Shown: in pieces, positions 6,692-15,629 of the stretch
How positions within the stretch are numbered: the stretch's first letter is position 1
How the letters are laid out: each line of letters opens with the position of its first letter
Assembly (NCBI GenBank): GCA_017536545.1
Contig: JAFXHF010000022.1
Span: forward strand, 1 to 41,826
DNA: 41,826 bases
Direction: 5' to 3'
From: a bacterium
GTDB taxonomy: Bacteria > Cyanobacteriota > Vampirovibrionia > Gastranaerophilales > Gastranaerophilaceae
Notes under the pieces: generated by a model
Told to the model about the DNA's origin: nothing
Seen by the model: the letters and a program-made list of their open reading frames with translations, nothing else
The model's database searches: none
Position numbers and translations under genes: made by a program

Positions 6692-8470
6692 ATGGCAAGA
6701 ATAAAACAATTATCAAAACACTTAATCAATCAAATCGCAGCAGGCGAAGTTATTGAACGTCCAGCATCTGTTGTAAAAGAATTAACAGAAAACTCTATCG
6801 ATGCTGGAGCTACAAAAGTTAGCGTAGAAATAAACAACGACTGCCGTGATATTCGTGTTGCAGATAATGGTTGCGGAATTCATCCTGACGATATTTTACT
6901 TGCTTTTTCTAAACACGCAACAAGCAAACTCCAAGAAGATGAAGACCTATTTGATATTAAAACTCTTGGTTTTCGTGGAGAAGCTCTTGCTAGTATAATC
7001 TCTATTTCTAAACTAACTTGTACAACAAGAACAAAAGATTTTGAAACAGGTACAAAAGTAAAATGTGAAAATTCTGAAGTATCTCAAGTTGAAACAGGTT
7101 GTGCAGTCGGAACAATTATGGACATCAAAGATTTATTCTACAATGTTCCTGTTCGTTTAAAATTTTTGAAAAACTCAAATACAGAATTTTCATATATTCA
7201 AGAAATTGTACAATCACTTGCTCTTTCTCATCCAGAGGTTTCGATTGAGTTGAAAAAATTAGGCAAAACTGTTCTAAAAACAACAGGTCAAGGCAATTTA
7301 ACCCAGACAATTAAAGAAGTTTACTCATCTGATGTAACAAACAATTTAAAAGAAGTTTTAAAAACAGACGAACTTTCTGGACTAAAAATGTCAGGGTTTG
7401 TAAGCACACCTGATTACACACGTTCAAGCAAAAAGAGTTATCACTTATACATCAATTCTCGTAGCGTAAAATGTCCAGTATTCCAAAAAGCCATTGACAC
7501 TGTATATAGAAACCTTACAGCAAACAACAAATACCCATTTGTTGTCTTAAATCTTGAAATCCCGACACACGATGTTGATGTAAATGTTCACCCAACAAAA
7601 AAAGAAGTACGTTACAAAAACCCAAACCAAATTTTCAACTTTATTTACTCTTCAGTTGAGGCGGGTTTGTCTAATTATGTTGAAAAGAATTACACACCAA
7701 TCTATTCTCACAAAACTGAAGAAGCTCCAGTTGAAACTCCAGTAGCTGAACAAAGTGTAATCCAATTTCCAACAGCACAAAAAGAATTTTATGTTGATAA
7801 AGACTCAGATACAATGTTTATCTCAGATAGTGCACTAGATAAAATCGAAACACCAAACTTGTCAAACCCTGAGCAAAAACAAATTTTCACCCCTCAACAA
7901 GTTCAACCACAAGAACCTGAGGAAAAAATTATTGGTCAATACAATGACACATATATTTTAATCGATACCGATGAAGGGCTAGAAATTGTTGACCAACATA
8001 TTGCTGAAGAACGCTACATCTATGAAAAATTAAAATCTGAGAAAAATGTTATTTCACAAATGTTATTCGTTTCTGACGTGATTGAAATTTCATCTTCAGA
8101 AAGCGAATTAATTAAAGAAAACCTAGATAAATTCGAGCGTTTTGGTTACGGAATAGAGTTTCTAAAAGATACTGAAATAATCTTCCGCAAAGTCCCTCAA
8201 TTATTGGCTAAAGCCAACCCAAAAGACATCTTAGCAGACATTTTAGAAAATATTGATGGTGACATTGATAATTTGGAAGAAAAAATTCTAATTACAACAT
8301 CTTGCAAAGCATCAGTTAAGGCAAATACAAAATTATCAATTTGGCAAATGCAAGAGATTATCAAAAAATGGCGAACAACAAAAATGCCATACACTTGCCC
8401 GCACGGACGACCAATTTCAAGGGTTATCCCACATAAAGAACTCGCAGGATTTTTCCAAAGAAATAAATAG
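6692..8470 (+). CDS. mutL: DNA mismatch repair protein MutL (endonuclease-type)
   Basis: MutL links MutS mismatch recognition to strand incision and removal. The 592-aa protein has the GHKL ATPase N-terminus: E in VVKELTENSIDAGA (27-40), DNGCGI (58-63) and TLGFRGEAL (91-99). An acidic, Gln/Pro-rich linker spans about residues 330-415. The C-terminal dimerisation domain carries DQHIAEERYIYE (434-445), the DQHA(X)2E(X)4E metal-binding nuclease motif with Ile in place of Ala, plus SCKASVK and CPHGRP (about 568-573), which complete the nuclease site. It is therefore the latent-endonuclease type of organisms that lack MutH. The start at 6692 follows AGGGA. An orphan methyltransferase is divergent from it and plsY is convergent. 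Confidence 0.97.
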   Translation: MARIKQLSKHLINQIAAGEVIERPASVVKELTENSIDAGATKVSVEINNDCRDIRVADNGCGIHPDDILLAFSKHATSKLQEDEDLFDIKTLGFRGEALASIISISKLTCTTRTKDFETGTKVKCENSEVSQVETGCAVGTIMDIKDLFYNVPVRLKFLKNSNTEFSYIQEIVQSLALSHPEVSIELKKLGKTVLKTTGQGNLTQTIKEVYSSDVTNNLKEVLKTDELSGLKMSGFVSTPDYTRSSKKSYHLYINSRSVKCPVFQKAIDTVYRNLTANNKYPFVVLNLEIPTHDVDVNVHPTKKEVRYKNPNQIFNFIYSSVEAGLSNYVEKNYTPIYSHKTEEAPVETPVAEQSVIQFPTAQKEFYVDKDSDTMFISDSALDKIETPNLSNPEQKQIFTPQQVQPQEPEEKIIGQYNDTYILIDTDEGLEIVDQHIAEERYIYEKLKSEKNVISQMLFVSDVIEISSSESELIKENLDKFERFGYGIEFLKDTEIIFRKVPQLLAKANPKDILADILENIDGDIDNLEEKILITTSCKASVKANTKLSIWQMQEIIKKWRTTKMPYTCPHGRPISRVIPHKELAGFFQRNK

Positions 8471-8525
8471 ACACATTCTGAAACTTCTTAGGATTAACGT
8501 CCTTTGAGTATCGCTGAATGTGTCT
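8469..8525. terminator. Possible terminator hairpin between mutL and plsY
   Basis: AGACACATTC (8469-8478) pairs perfectly with GAATGTGTCT (8516-8525). The loop holds a smaller AGGA/TCCT hairpin. The left arm overlaps the mutL stop codon. The following sequence is A-rich and then T-rich rather than a clean U-tract, so termination is likely but not certain. Confidence 0.5.
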
Positions 8526-8547
8526 AAAAAAATTTGTATTTCTTCTT

Positions 8548-9165
8548 TTACTCTCTAATTTTATTTTCTTCACCGTTTTGAAGCCTTTTAATGTTTTCAC
8601 GATGCAAGTAAATAACATAAATTGCTGCAATAATTGCGTAAACTGTGTATGCTGGTGGAGCATTTAAAATCCACATAAACACTGGTGCAAACGCTAAGGC
8701 AATCATAGAACCTACTGAAACATATCTTGTAATCCAAGTTATAGAAGCCCAAATTATTGCAATCAACAAGCCTGTTTGCCAACTTAGAGCCAACAATGTT
8801 CCGACACCAGTTGCAACAGATTTTCCACCAGTAAAACCTAGGAAAATTGATCTGCTATGACCCAAAATAGCACAAACTGCAGCAACAACAGCTAACAAAC
8901 CTGAATGAGTAAATACTGTACCAAAATATGATGCTAATAATACAGGTATAACACCCTTAATTGCATCTAAAATCATTACAGTAAAAAACCATTTTTTACC
9001 CATCACACGTTTAACATTAGTAGCTCCAGTTGAACCTGATCCTATCGTTCTAATATCTTGCCCTGTAAATAATTTTACAACAATATAACCTGTCGGAATT
9101 GAACCTACTAAATACGCTACAGAAGCAATAATCGCTAACTGTTTTACAATCTCTACGTAATCCAT
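8548..9165 (-). CDS. plsY: Glycerol-3-phosphate acyltransferase PlsY
   Basis: PlsY is an inner-membrane enzyme that transfers an acyl group from acyl phosphate to sn-glycerol-3-phosphate, the first step of phospholipid synthesis in the PlsX/PlsY route. The 205-aa protein has about five membrane spans and all three family motifs: GSIPTGYI (22-29), GSGSTGATNVKR (42-53) and GHSRSIFLGFTGGKSVATG (around 102-120). Length is normal. The ATG at 9163-9165 follows AAGGA. It lies 64 bp downstream of holB on the same strand and could be the last gene of the acetyltransferase-holA-holB transcript. Confidence 0.97.
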   Translation of the reverse strand: MDYVEIVKQLAIIASVAYLVGSIPTGYIVVKLFTGQDIRTIGSGSTGATNVKRVMGKKWFFTVMILDAIKGVIPVLLASYFGTVFTHSGLLAVVAAVCAILGHSRSIFLGFTGGKSVATGVGTLLALSWQTGLLIAIIWASITWITRYVSVGSMIALAFAPVFMWILNAPPAYTVYAIIAAIYVIYLHRENIKRLQNGEENKIRE

Positions 9166-9229
9166 ATCCTTAATTCTCCATCTCTTCTTCTAATAAGGGT
9201 ATTATATCATTTTGCCTATTTATTGGCAA

Positions 9230-10135
9230 TTATTTTAAAATCATTTTAAAACTTAAATTTTCAACAACAGTTTGGATATTCATCGCAGGAGTCAAAGAAA
9301 TTTGGCGTTTTGCATCTTCAACATATGTTAAATCTTCCATAAGTCTATAGTACAAATGCTTATTCTCTAAATTTGATTTAATTGTTGCCAACATATAATT
9401 TTGAATTTGAGTAAATATTTCCTTAGGCTCATTATCCGCCACAAGTTTCAATAGACTTGTTTCAAACTCTAAAACATCGTTTCTAGCAATTGTCCAGTAA
9501 TTCCCTAATACACCTTCGACTAAAGAATAGTCACAATCTTCGTTAATTACCCCTGAAACAAAAAATGATTGAGAACGAGAAACAACAGTAGAAATAACAT
9601 CAGATTTATCTTTAGTTAAGAAAATAAATGTTGTATTTTTTGGCGGTTCTTCAAAAGTTTTCAAAAGAGCATTTGAAGTTGCTTCAGGAAAATTCATCTG
9701 ATTTAGCGGTAAAAGATTGCCATCTTCATCTCTATCACAGAAAATATAAACTCTATGATAATCACTTGTTACCGCAAGTTCATTAATAATTGCTTTTGCT
9801 TGACCAATATTGATATTCTTTTTGCCTTTTGTAGAGTCTTCATCATCAGAACTCCCACCAGCTTCTTTAAAATCCAAACGAGTATAAATTTTCACCGCAG
9901 GATGAGTCTGTTCTTTTATCCAACGACAATTCAAGCAATTACAATCTTTTGATTTGTCTTCTGAACAATTCAAAAGCCTAGCAATTTCTAGTGCCAATTC
10001 GCATTGAGAAGTAATATCTGGCCCCCAGAATAATAAACAGTGACTAATATTTTTATTTTCATCTGATATCCCACCAGAAAAATATTCTAACAATTTTGGA
10101 TATTTTTGAGAGATTTCATTATTGTAATATTGCAT
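9230..10135 (-). CDS. holB: DNA polymerase III delta-prime subunit
   Basis: Delta-prime is part of the clamp loader that opens and loads the sliding clamp at replication forks. The 301-aa protein has the AAA+ layout: a degenerate Walker A (FWGPDITSQ, as expected for delta-prime, which does not hydrolyse ATP), a small Cys cluster (C..CNC..C, residues about 55-71) for zinc, a conserved NALLKTFEEPP block and SRSQ at the arginine-finger region, where SRCQ is common. The frame is open further upstream, but the ATG at 10133-10135, preceded by AGAGAGG inside the end of holA, begins the family-like sequence. It overlaps holA by 17 bp, so the two subunits are translationally coupled. Confidence 0.93.
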   Translation of the reverse strand: MQYYNNEISQKYPKLLEYFSGGISDENKNISHCLLFWGPDITSQCELALEIARLLNCSEDKSKDCNCLNCRWIKEQTHPAVKIYTRLDFKEAGGSSDDEDSTKGKKNINIGQAKAIINELAVTSDYHRVYIFCDRDEDGNLLPLNQMNFPEATSNALLKTFEEPPKNTTFIFLTKDKSDVISTVVSRSQSFFVSGVINEDCDYSLVEGVLGNYWTIARNDVLEFETSLLKLVADNEPKEIFTQIQNYMLATIKSNLENKHLYYRLMEDLTYVEDAKRQISLTPAMNIQTVVENLSFKMILK

Positions 10136-11090
10136 ATTCAACCTCTCTTTCAACATCCATTGTTGCTTGACCTGATTTAATTCTATACTCTGCATTAGTT
10201 AAATTTTCTTTTAACTTGACAAGATTTTTTAACGAAACATTTTTCAATTTTTGCATCTCAAGTTTTACACGATATGGGTGCATATTGATAATTTTTGCAA
10301 TCTCATCTGCCGAATACTTAGAAGCATTCGCTTTAATTTGAATTTTGCCATGAAGTAAAGTATGTAAAACCGAAAGGATTTCTAACGGATGCTTTTTAAC
10401 CAACAATTTTTGAAATTCTTCTATCGCTTTCACTTTCTCATCACAAATTAAATAATCCGCAAACACGAACAAATCTTCATTTGTAACACAGATTTCTTTA
10501 ACCATATCTTTTGTAATAGGTTTATCCCCTGCGTAAATTTTTAATTTTTCTAATTCAGAATCCAACATCCTCAAATTCGAACCAATTTGAATAAGAATTG
10601 TTGATGCAATTTCATCCGTCAATTTTAAATCTTTTGTCTTTGCTTGATTTTTAATCCACGCTTCAAGTTCCGCTGTTTTATATGATGGAATTTGCACAAA
10701 TTCTTGAGCATTGAATTTTGATAATAATTTAAAAAACTTTTTACGTTTATCAATTTTTTTCTGACTATCAGGGGGAATTTGAGCAACAAAAATTATATCA
10801 ACATTTTCACTAGCACCCTCTAAAGCCTCTGTAATTTGTGCTAATTGTTTATCATCAAACCCCTTATCTTCTGCAGTTTTCCCGCTCAAATAAGAAAGAC
10901 AATTTATTTCGATAAGCATTTTCCCAAACATCATTGGTTGAGATTTTATAGCAGCAACCAAATCTGGGAATTTTGGATTGTTGAAATACTTATAACTCAT
11001 TTCAATAAAATCTTTATCAAGTTTGCTTCTAAACTTCTTGATTTCATTTGATATATTAAATTCTTCGTCCCCATAGAAAAAATAAATCAT
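10119..11090 (-). CDS. holA: DNA polymerase III delta subunit
   Basis: Delta is the clamp-opening wrench of the clamp loader. The 323-aa protein starts MIYFFYGDEEFNI, matching the N-terminal fold of HolA, and has the characteristic C-terminal helical collar (LHTLLHGKIQIK, HPYRVKLEMQKLKN, ANAEYRIKSGQ-like). It directly precedes and overlaps holB. No Shine-Dalgarno is visible. Instead a -10-like TATCAT (11097-11102) lies 6 bp before the ATG with TTTACT 17 bp further up, so a leaderless mRNA is plausible. The -35 would lie in the 3' end of the upstream acetyltransferase-like gene. Confidence 0.93.
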   Translation of the reverse strand: MIYFFYGDEEFNISNEIKKFRSKLDKDFIEMSYKYFNNPKFPDLVAAIKSQPMMFGKMLIEINCLSYLSGKTAEDKGFDDKQLAQITEALEGASENVDIIFVAQIPPDSQKKIDKRKKFFKLLSKFNAQEFVQIPSYKTAELEAWIKNQAKTKDLKLTDEIASTILIQIGSNLRMLDSELEKLKIYAGDKPITKDMVKEICVTNEDLFVFADYLICDEKVKAIEEFQKLLVKKHPLEILSVLHTLLHGKIQIKANASKYSADEIAKIINMHPYRVKLEMQKLKNVSLKNLVKLKENLTNAEYRIKSGQATMDVEREVEYAILQ

Positions 11091-11096
11091 ACATAT

Positions 11097-11125
11097 ATGA
11101 TATAAGAAAACTATCTTTTAGTAAA
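11097..11125 (-). promoter_or_regulatory. Candidate leaderless promoter of holA
   Basis: TTTACT (11120-11125), a 17-bp spacer and TATCAT (11097-11102), then 6 bp to the ATG, all on the minus strand. The start of transcription would fall at or next to the A of the ATG. Confidence 0.4.
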
Positions 11126-11710
11126 CTTTTCTTTAAAGAAATTTACCATAAAAGAAAATATTGACCTCTTCTTAGGGTGTTTAATAGCCACTGGTGTATA
11201 CATCATAACATTACCTGAATATTCCCAAGGAAGTTGTTCACCTATAGAAATATAAAAATCCATAACATCATTTAAAAATGATGAATTTGTTTGAAACCCC
11301 AATTTACGATAAAAAAGGTGAGGCGGTCTTCTAGGGGAAAAGGTTCTACTAGCGACCAAATGAACTCTACCTTCACAGTAGGTATGCAAACTTTCACTTT
11401 TTGCTAAATTTATAAAATCTGTTCCATAGTTATAGCCACTATCTACTGTTTCCAAATAAGAAATATAAAACGAATTATATGGAGTATCCATTGGATAAAC
11501 TTTACAACGTTTATTTTTATAATTAACAGGACCAGCTTTCATCAATCCTACAACAGCTTTTGCCTTAGTATCATACATCTTATATGTATAAACATATGTT
11601 TTACCGCCGTTCACCCCATCATATGCCCTTAAAGTATTTGGACTTTTATAAATAAGTCTTTCTGGAAAATTCTTAATTGGTTTTGAAAATAATATCGACC
11701 TTGTCCTCAT
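11111..11710 (-). CDS. GNAT-like acetyltransferase-fold protein, paralogue 1
   Basis: The 199-aa protein contains GRVHLVASRTFSPRRPPHLF followed by YRKLGF, which resembles the end of a GNAT domain, where a FYxKxGF segment closes the acetyl-CoA site. The upstream neighbour has the same layout (PKRIPHIFYRKYGM), so the pair is a tandem duplication. The ATG at 11708-11710 shares one base with the upstream stop (TAATG) and follows GGGAGGG, so it is translationally coupled. The canonical Q/R-x-x-G-x-G/A loop is not clear. The substrate is unknown. The C-terminus is strongly basic, which may suit membrane or nucleic-acid contact. Confidence 0.72.
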   Translation of the reverse strand: MRTRSILFSKPIKNFPERLIYKSPNTLRAYDGVNGGKTYVYTYKMYDTKAKAVVGLMKAGPVNYKNKRCKVYPMDTPYNSFYISYLETVDSGYNYGTDFINLAKSESLHTYCEGRVHLVASRTFSPRRPPHLFYRKLGFQTNSSFLNDVMDFYISIGEQLPWEYSGNVMMYTPVAIKHPKKRSIFSFMVNFFKEKFTKR

Positions 11711-12270
11711 TATTTCCCTCCCAATCCAAGAAAATCTAAAAATATTTGCCAACCTGTTTTCGGATTTTTAATAGGCGGATAAAACATATTTACATCAGAG
11801 AAATCATAATAATCAGCATTTTTACCTTTTGCAATAAACTTATCCAATCTTTTATTTACATTTGCATTTTCCGTATTCATACCGTATTTACGATAAAAAA
11901 TATGTGGTATTCTTTTTGGGGAGTAACCTGCACTCGAATACAAATGAAAGTAACCATTACAACCTTTTTTCTTACTATAGGTTTGTACAAAATCTAGAAA
12001 ATCTGTACCCAAACCCAGACCAGAATATGGAGATAACAAATTTTTCACATATATAGAAGGAACATTTTTAACTCCATCCCTATCAACTGTGGTTTTCATA
12101 CATTCCATAACAGCTTTTACTTTTTCTTCACCTTTTTTGGTGGAAAACATCACAAATCTATCAATAATTTCACCAGTAATCTCATGCCTGCCTGTTGCTT
12201 GATGATAGATTAGATGCTCAGGAAGTTGTTTTGGTTTTATAGGAGGATATTTCAAACAGAGAACTCTCAT
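11710..12270 (-). CDS. GNAT-like acetyltransferase-fold protein, paralogue 2
   Basis: The product has about 186 aa from the ATG at 12268-12270 (MRVLCLKYPP). An in-frame ATG at 12312 is an alternative, and neither has a convincing Shine-Dalgarno. It shares with its downstream paralogue an N-terminal LIYxxxxGR-type segment, a DFLDFVQTYSKKKG helix, YSPKRIPHIFYRKYGM and a VNMFYPP-IKNPK tail. The domain is similar to the acetyl-CoA-binding half of GNAT enzymes. It is divergent from murC, and the two share a 130-bp promoter region. The function is unknown, and its position upstream of holA/holB gives no clear hint. Confidence 0.68.
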   Translation of the reverse strand: MRVLCLKYPPIKPKQLPEHLIYHQATGRHEITGEIIDRFVMFSTKKGEEKVKAVMECMKTTVDRDGVKNVPSIYVKNLLSPYSGLGLGTDFLDFVQTYSKKKGCNGYFHLYSSAGYSPKRIPHIFYRKYGMNTENANVNKRLDKFIAKGKNADYYDFSDVNMFYPPIKNPKTGWQIFLDFLGLGGK

Positions 12271-12356
12271 AGTTATATTTAATTCCAAACATAAAAATTT
12301 TTGCTCAAACATTGTTAAAAAATAATAATATTCAAGACGAAAAGCTATTTTGGTAT

Positions 12357-12362
12357 TATAAT
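12357..12362 (+). promoter_or_regulatory. -10 element of the murC operon
   Basis: A perfect TATAAT lies 41 bp before the murC start. No good -35 is visible at 17 bp, so the promoter may depend on an activator or on the AT-rich upstream DNA. Confidence 0.5.
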
Positions 12363-12402
12363 TAGAAAAGAAGTAGAGATTATAAATAGTAGGGATAAGA
12401 TT

Positions 12403-13794
12403 TTGAAAAAGAAATATCATTTTATAGCAATCGGTGGCGTAGGGATGAGCGGATTAGCAAAATTCTTGTTACAAAAGGGTTTTGAAGTATCTGGCTCTGA
12501 CATAAACGATAGTAAATATGTTCAAAAAGTTAAAAAATTAGGAGCAAAAGTTTTCATTGGACACGATGAAAGCAATTTACCTGATGATTGCGTTGTTATT
12601 GCAAGTACAGCAATTCGTGATAACAACCCAGAAATTCAAAAAGCAAAACGTCTAGGTTTACCGATTTGGCACCGCTCAGATTTGTTAGCAGAAATTTCTG
12701 AAAATGAAGAATATTTCATTGGTTATTCAGGAACTCATGGCAAGACAACAACAAGTGGCTTATGCTCGTATGTAATGGAACTTGCAGGGTTAAAACCATC
12801 TTACGTTGTTGGTGGATTACTTCCTGAAATCGACACAAATGCAAATGCTACAAATGACAAATATTTTATCGCTGAACTTGATGAAAGTGACGGCACAATT
12901 GTTAAATATAGTGCAAACTTGGTTGTAGTAAACAACTTAGAACCTGACCACTTGGATTTCTATAAAAACGGTTTGGACTCCATTTTAGAAACTTTTGAAA
13001 AATTCTTGTCAAATATCCGTCCAAACGGAATAATCTTAGCTAACACTGATAATGACGGAGTTAAAAGACTTGTAAAATATTACACAGAACACGAACTTGC
13101 AAACAACGCTCAGTTTGTAACTTATTCAATTGGCGGAAATACTGACTATTCAGCTAAAAACATCCACTATGACGAAGATTTTACAACATTTGATATTGTT
13201 TATAAAGGTGAAGTTCAAACAAATTTAAAAATTTGCTTAAAAGGTGTTCATAATGTTTATAACTCTCTCGCAGTTTGGGCAAGTTTGCATATAGCAGGTG
13301 TTGATATGAACTTGGTTAACCCACACTTTGCAACATTTACTGGTATGGGTAGACGTTTCCAAAAAGTTGGAGAATTTGACGGAATCACAATTTATGACGA
13401 TTATGCTCACCACCCAACAGAAATTAAAGCAACATTATCATCTTCAAAATCTTTCAAAGAAAGAAATGTTATTGCAGTTTTCCAACCACACAGATACACA
13501 AGATTATCAAATCTTTGGAATGAATTTATGGGTGCATTTGGGGATGTTGACAGAGTAATCGTAACTGACGTATATGCAGCAAGCGAAGACCCAATTGAGG
13601 GTGTAAATTCAATTGCTTTCACAAACGAATTAAAAGAAAAAATCGAAATTCCTTGTGAACAATATTCTGGCAGTATTCAAGAAGTTGCTCAAAAACTTTA
13701 TCCAACACTAAAATCTGGTGATATTGTTATTGGCTTAGGTGCTGGTACAATTACAAATCTAGGCAAAGAATTACTTACACTAAACAAGGAGTAA
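12403..13794 (+). CDS. murC: UDP-N-acetylmuramate--L-alanine ligase
   Basis: MurC adds L-alanine to UDP-MurNAc in the cytoplasm, the first amino acid of the peptidoglycan stem. The 463-aa protein shows the nucleotide fold GGVGMSGLA (9-17), the ATP loop SGTHGKTTTSG near residue 110, the LDESDGT segment, NLEPDHLDFY and YDDYAHHPTE typical of MurC. Translation begins at a TTG (12403-12405) weakly preceded by AGGGA; no ATG lies nearby upstream. It is the first gene of a plus-strand envelope operon in which neighbours touch or overlap. Confidence 0.97.
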   Translation: MKKKYHFIAIGGVGMSGLAKFLLQKGFEVSGSDINDSKYVQKVKKLGAKVFIGHDESNLPDDCVVIASTAIRDNNPEIQKAKRLGLPIWHRSDLLAEISENEEYFIGYSGTHGKTTTSGLCSYVMELAGLKPSYVVGGLLPEIDTNANATNDKYFIAELDESDGTIVKYSANLVVVNNLEPDHLDFYKNGLDSILETFEKFLSNIRPNGIILANTDNDGVKRLVKYYTEHELANNAQFVTYSIGGNTDYSAKNIHYDEDFTTFDIVYKGEVQTNLKICLKGVHNVYNSLAVWASLHIAGVDMNLVNPHFATFTGMGRRFQKVGEFDGITIYDDYAHHPTEIKATLSSSKSFKERNVIAVFQPHRYTRLSNLWNEFMGAFGDVDRVIVTDVYAASEDPIEGVNSIAFTNELKEKIEIPCEQYSGSIQEVAQKLYPTLKSGDIVIGLGAGTITNLGKELLTLNKE

Positions 13795-13800
13795 ATCTCA

Positions 13801-14703
13801 TTGACAACAGTTTCTGAAAAAAACTTTGATATTAAAACACTAACTTCATTCAAAATGGGTGGAGTTATTAAAGAGGTGTTTTTCCCTGAAAACATTGAAG
13901 AATTTGAACAAATTTTAAAAGAAAATAAAGGGATAAAAGTTTTCGGAAACCTTTCAAACACTTTGATTTCATCAGACGGCTACAACGGAAAAATCATTTT
14001 AACTACAAAGATGAATAATATCCAAATTGATGGAACAAAAGTTGTTGCAGATGCGGGTGTTAAAGGTCCAATGCTAGCTCAAAAAGTTTGTGAAAATGGA
14101 CTTTCTGGATTTGAATTTATGATAGGTTTCCCAGGGTCAATTGGTGGCGAAGTTTGTATGAACGCATCGGCAAATTCTCAAGCTATTAGCGATACTTTGA
14201 CTTCAGTAACTTGTTATTCACCAGAAAAAGGCATTATAAAATTATCAAAAGATGAGATGAATTTTGATTATAGAACTTCTCGTTGCCAAAGTGAAGATTT
14301 AATTGTTCTTCAAGCTGAATTTGAACTTACACAAAAAACAAAAGATGAAGTTCGAGCAAAAATGGATGAATGCTTAGAATTTAGAAAATCACATCAACCA
14401 CTTCTTTCATTGCCAAACTGTGGAAGTATTTTCAAAAATCCTCAAGGTGATTCTGCAGGCAGAATGATAGAGGCAGTTGGAGCTAAAGGTTTGACTTTTG
14501 GTGGTGCTAAAATCTGGGAACATCACGCAAACTTTATTGTTAACTACAAAAGCGGAAACTCTTTAGATGTTCTTGAATTGATGAATACAATGTACTCTAA
14601 AGTAAAAGAAAGATATAATGTAGAATTAGAACCAGAAATAAGATTTTTGGGTGGAAATAATAAAAGGGAAAACGAAATATGCAAAACGTTATACAGAAGA
14701 TAG
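13801..14703 (+). CDS. murB: UDP-N-acetylenolpyruvoylglucosamine reductase
   Basis: MurB reduces UDP-GlcNAc-enolpyruvate to UDP-MurNAc using NADPH and FAD. The 300-aa protein has the FAD-binding features GNLSNTLI and GFPGSIGGEVCMNA, the catalytic Ser in NCGSIFKNP and the Glu in LEPEIRFLG. The start is a TTG at 13801, 9 nt after AAGGAG, which itself overlaps the murC stop. The 3' end overlaps ddl by 25 bp. Having murC, murB and ddl together matches a common peptidoglycan gene order. Confidence 0.96.
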   Translation: MTTVSEKNFDIKTLTSFKMGGVIKEVFFPENIEEFEQILKENKGIKVFGNLSNTLISSDGYNGKIILTTKMNNIQIDGTKVVADAGVKGPMLAQKVCENGLSGFEFMIGFPGSIGGEVCMNASANSQAISDTLTSVTCYSPEKGIIKLSKDEMNFDYRTSRCQSEDLIVLQAEFELTQKTKDEVRAKMDECLEFRKSHQPLLSLPNCGSIFKNPQGDSAGRMIEAVGAKGLTFGGAKIWEHHANFIVNYKSGNSLDVLELMNTMYSKVKERYNVELEPEIRFLGGNNKRENEICKTLYRR

Positions 14704-15629
14704 AAAAAAATGCAAAAATAGCAGTACTATCGGGAGGCTTATCTTCAGAAGCTGAAGTTTCAAGACGTTCTGGAAAAGGTTGCTATGAAGCATTAAAAAG
14801 ACTTGGTTATACAAATGTTGAACTAATCGAAGTCGATACAAATATCGCTCAAAAATTAAAAGAGGGAAATTACGATTACGCATACAATGCACTTCACGGA
14901 AAATACGGCGAAGATGGTTGTATTCAAGGGATTTTAGAAACATTACAAATTCCATACACTGGTTGTGGTGTTATGGCATCTGCAGTTTGCATGAACAAAG
15001 AATATACAAAACGTATTCTTTCAACTTGCCCAGATATTCCACTTATTAAATCTGCTTTTGTGAAAAAAGGAGAAAACGTTAAAGAAAAAACTAAAGATTT
15101 AAAATATCCACTTATCACAAAACCTGTATCAGAAGGTTCAAGTTTCGGTATGACAAAAGTAAACACTCCAGACGAGTTAGAAAAAGCATATCAAGATGCA
15201 ATCAAATACAACGATGATGTTTTAATCGAAGAATATTTGGTGGGAATTTGTGCAACTGTTGGGATTTTAGAAGGGGAAGACGGCCTTTTTGCGACAGAAA
15301 TTCTAGAACTTCGACCAAAAAATGAATGGTATGATTACGAAGCAAAATATACAAAAGGTATGACAGAATTTATTTTACCTGCTGAATTATCAGATGATAT
15401 GACAAAACAAGTGAAAGAAATTGCCATTAAAGCCTTTGATATTGCTGGTTGTAAAGGGGTTTCAAGAGTAGATTTCTTAATTGTTAATAATATTCCATAC
15501 GTTCTTGAAATAAACACATCTCCAGGGATGACAGAAACAAGTGATCTTCCAGCCCAAGCAAATGCTATGGGAATAAATTATGATAACTTGGTACAAATTA
15601 TCTTAAACGGAGCAGGATTAAACAAATAA
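14679..15629 (+). CDS. ddl: D-alanine--D-alanine ligase
   Basis: Ddl joins two D-Ala molecules with ATP to form the terminal dipeptide of the peptidoglycan precursor. In 316 aa it has LSGGLSSEAEVS (the serine loop), ALHGKYGEDGCIQG, the ATP-grasp segments KPVSEGSSFG and LEINTSPGMT, and an omega-loop Tyr in YEAKYTKG, the residue that favours D-Ala over D-lactate. The organism should therefore make normal D-Ala-D-Ala ends. The ATG lies inside the end of murB with GGGAAAACG upstream. The stop codon shares a base with the ftsQ start (TAATG). Confidence 0.97.
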   Translation: MQNVIQKIEKNAKIAVLSGGLSSEAEVSRRSGKGCYEALKRLGYTNVELIEVDTNIAQKLKEGNYDYAYNALHGKYGEDGCIQGILETLQIPYTGCGVMASAVCMNKEYTKRILSTCPDIPLIKSAFVKKGENVKEKTKDLKYPLITKPVSEGSSFGMTKVNTPDELEKAYQDAIKYNDDVLIEEYLVGICATVGILEGEDGLFATEILELRPKNEWYDYEAKYTKGMTEFILPAELSDDMTKQVKEIAIKAFDIAGCKGVSRVDFLIVNNIPYVLEINTSPGMTETSDLPAQANAMGINYDNLVQIILNGAGLNK

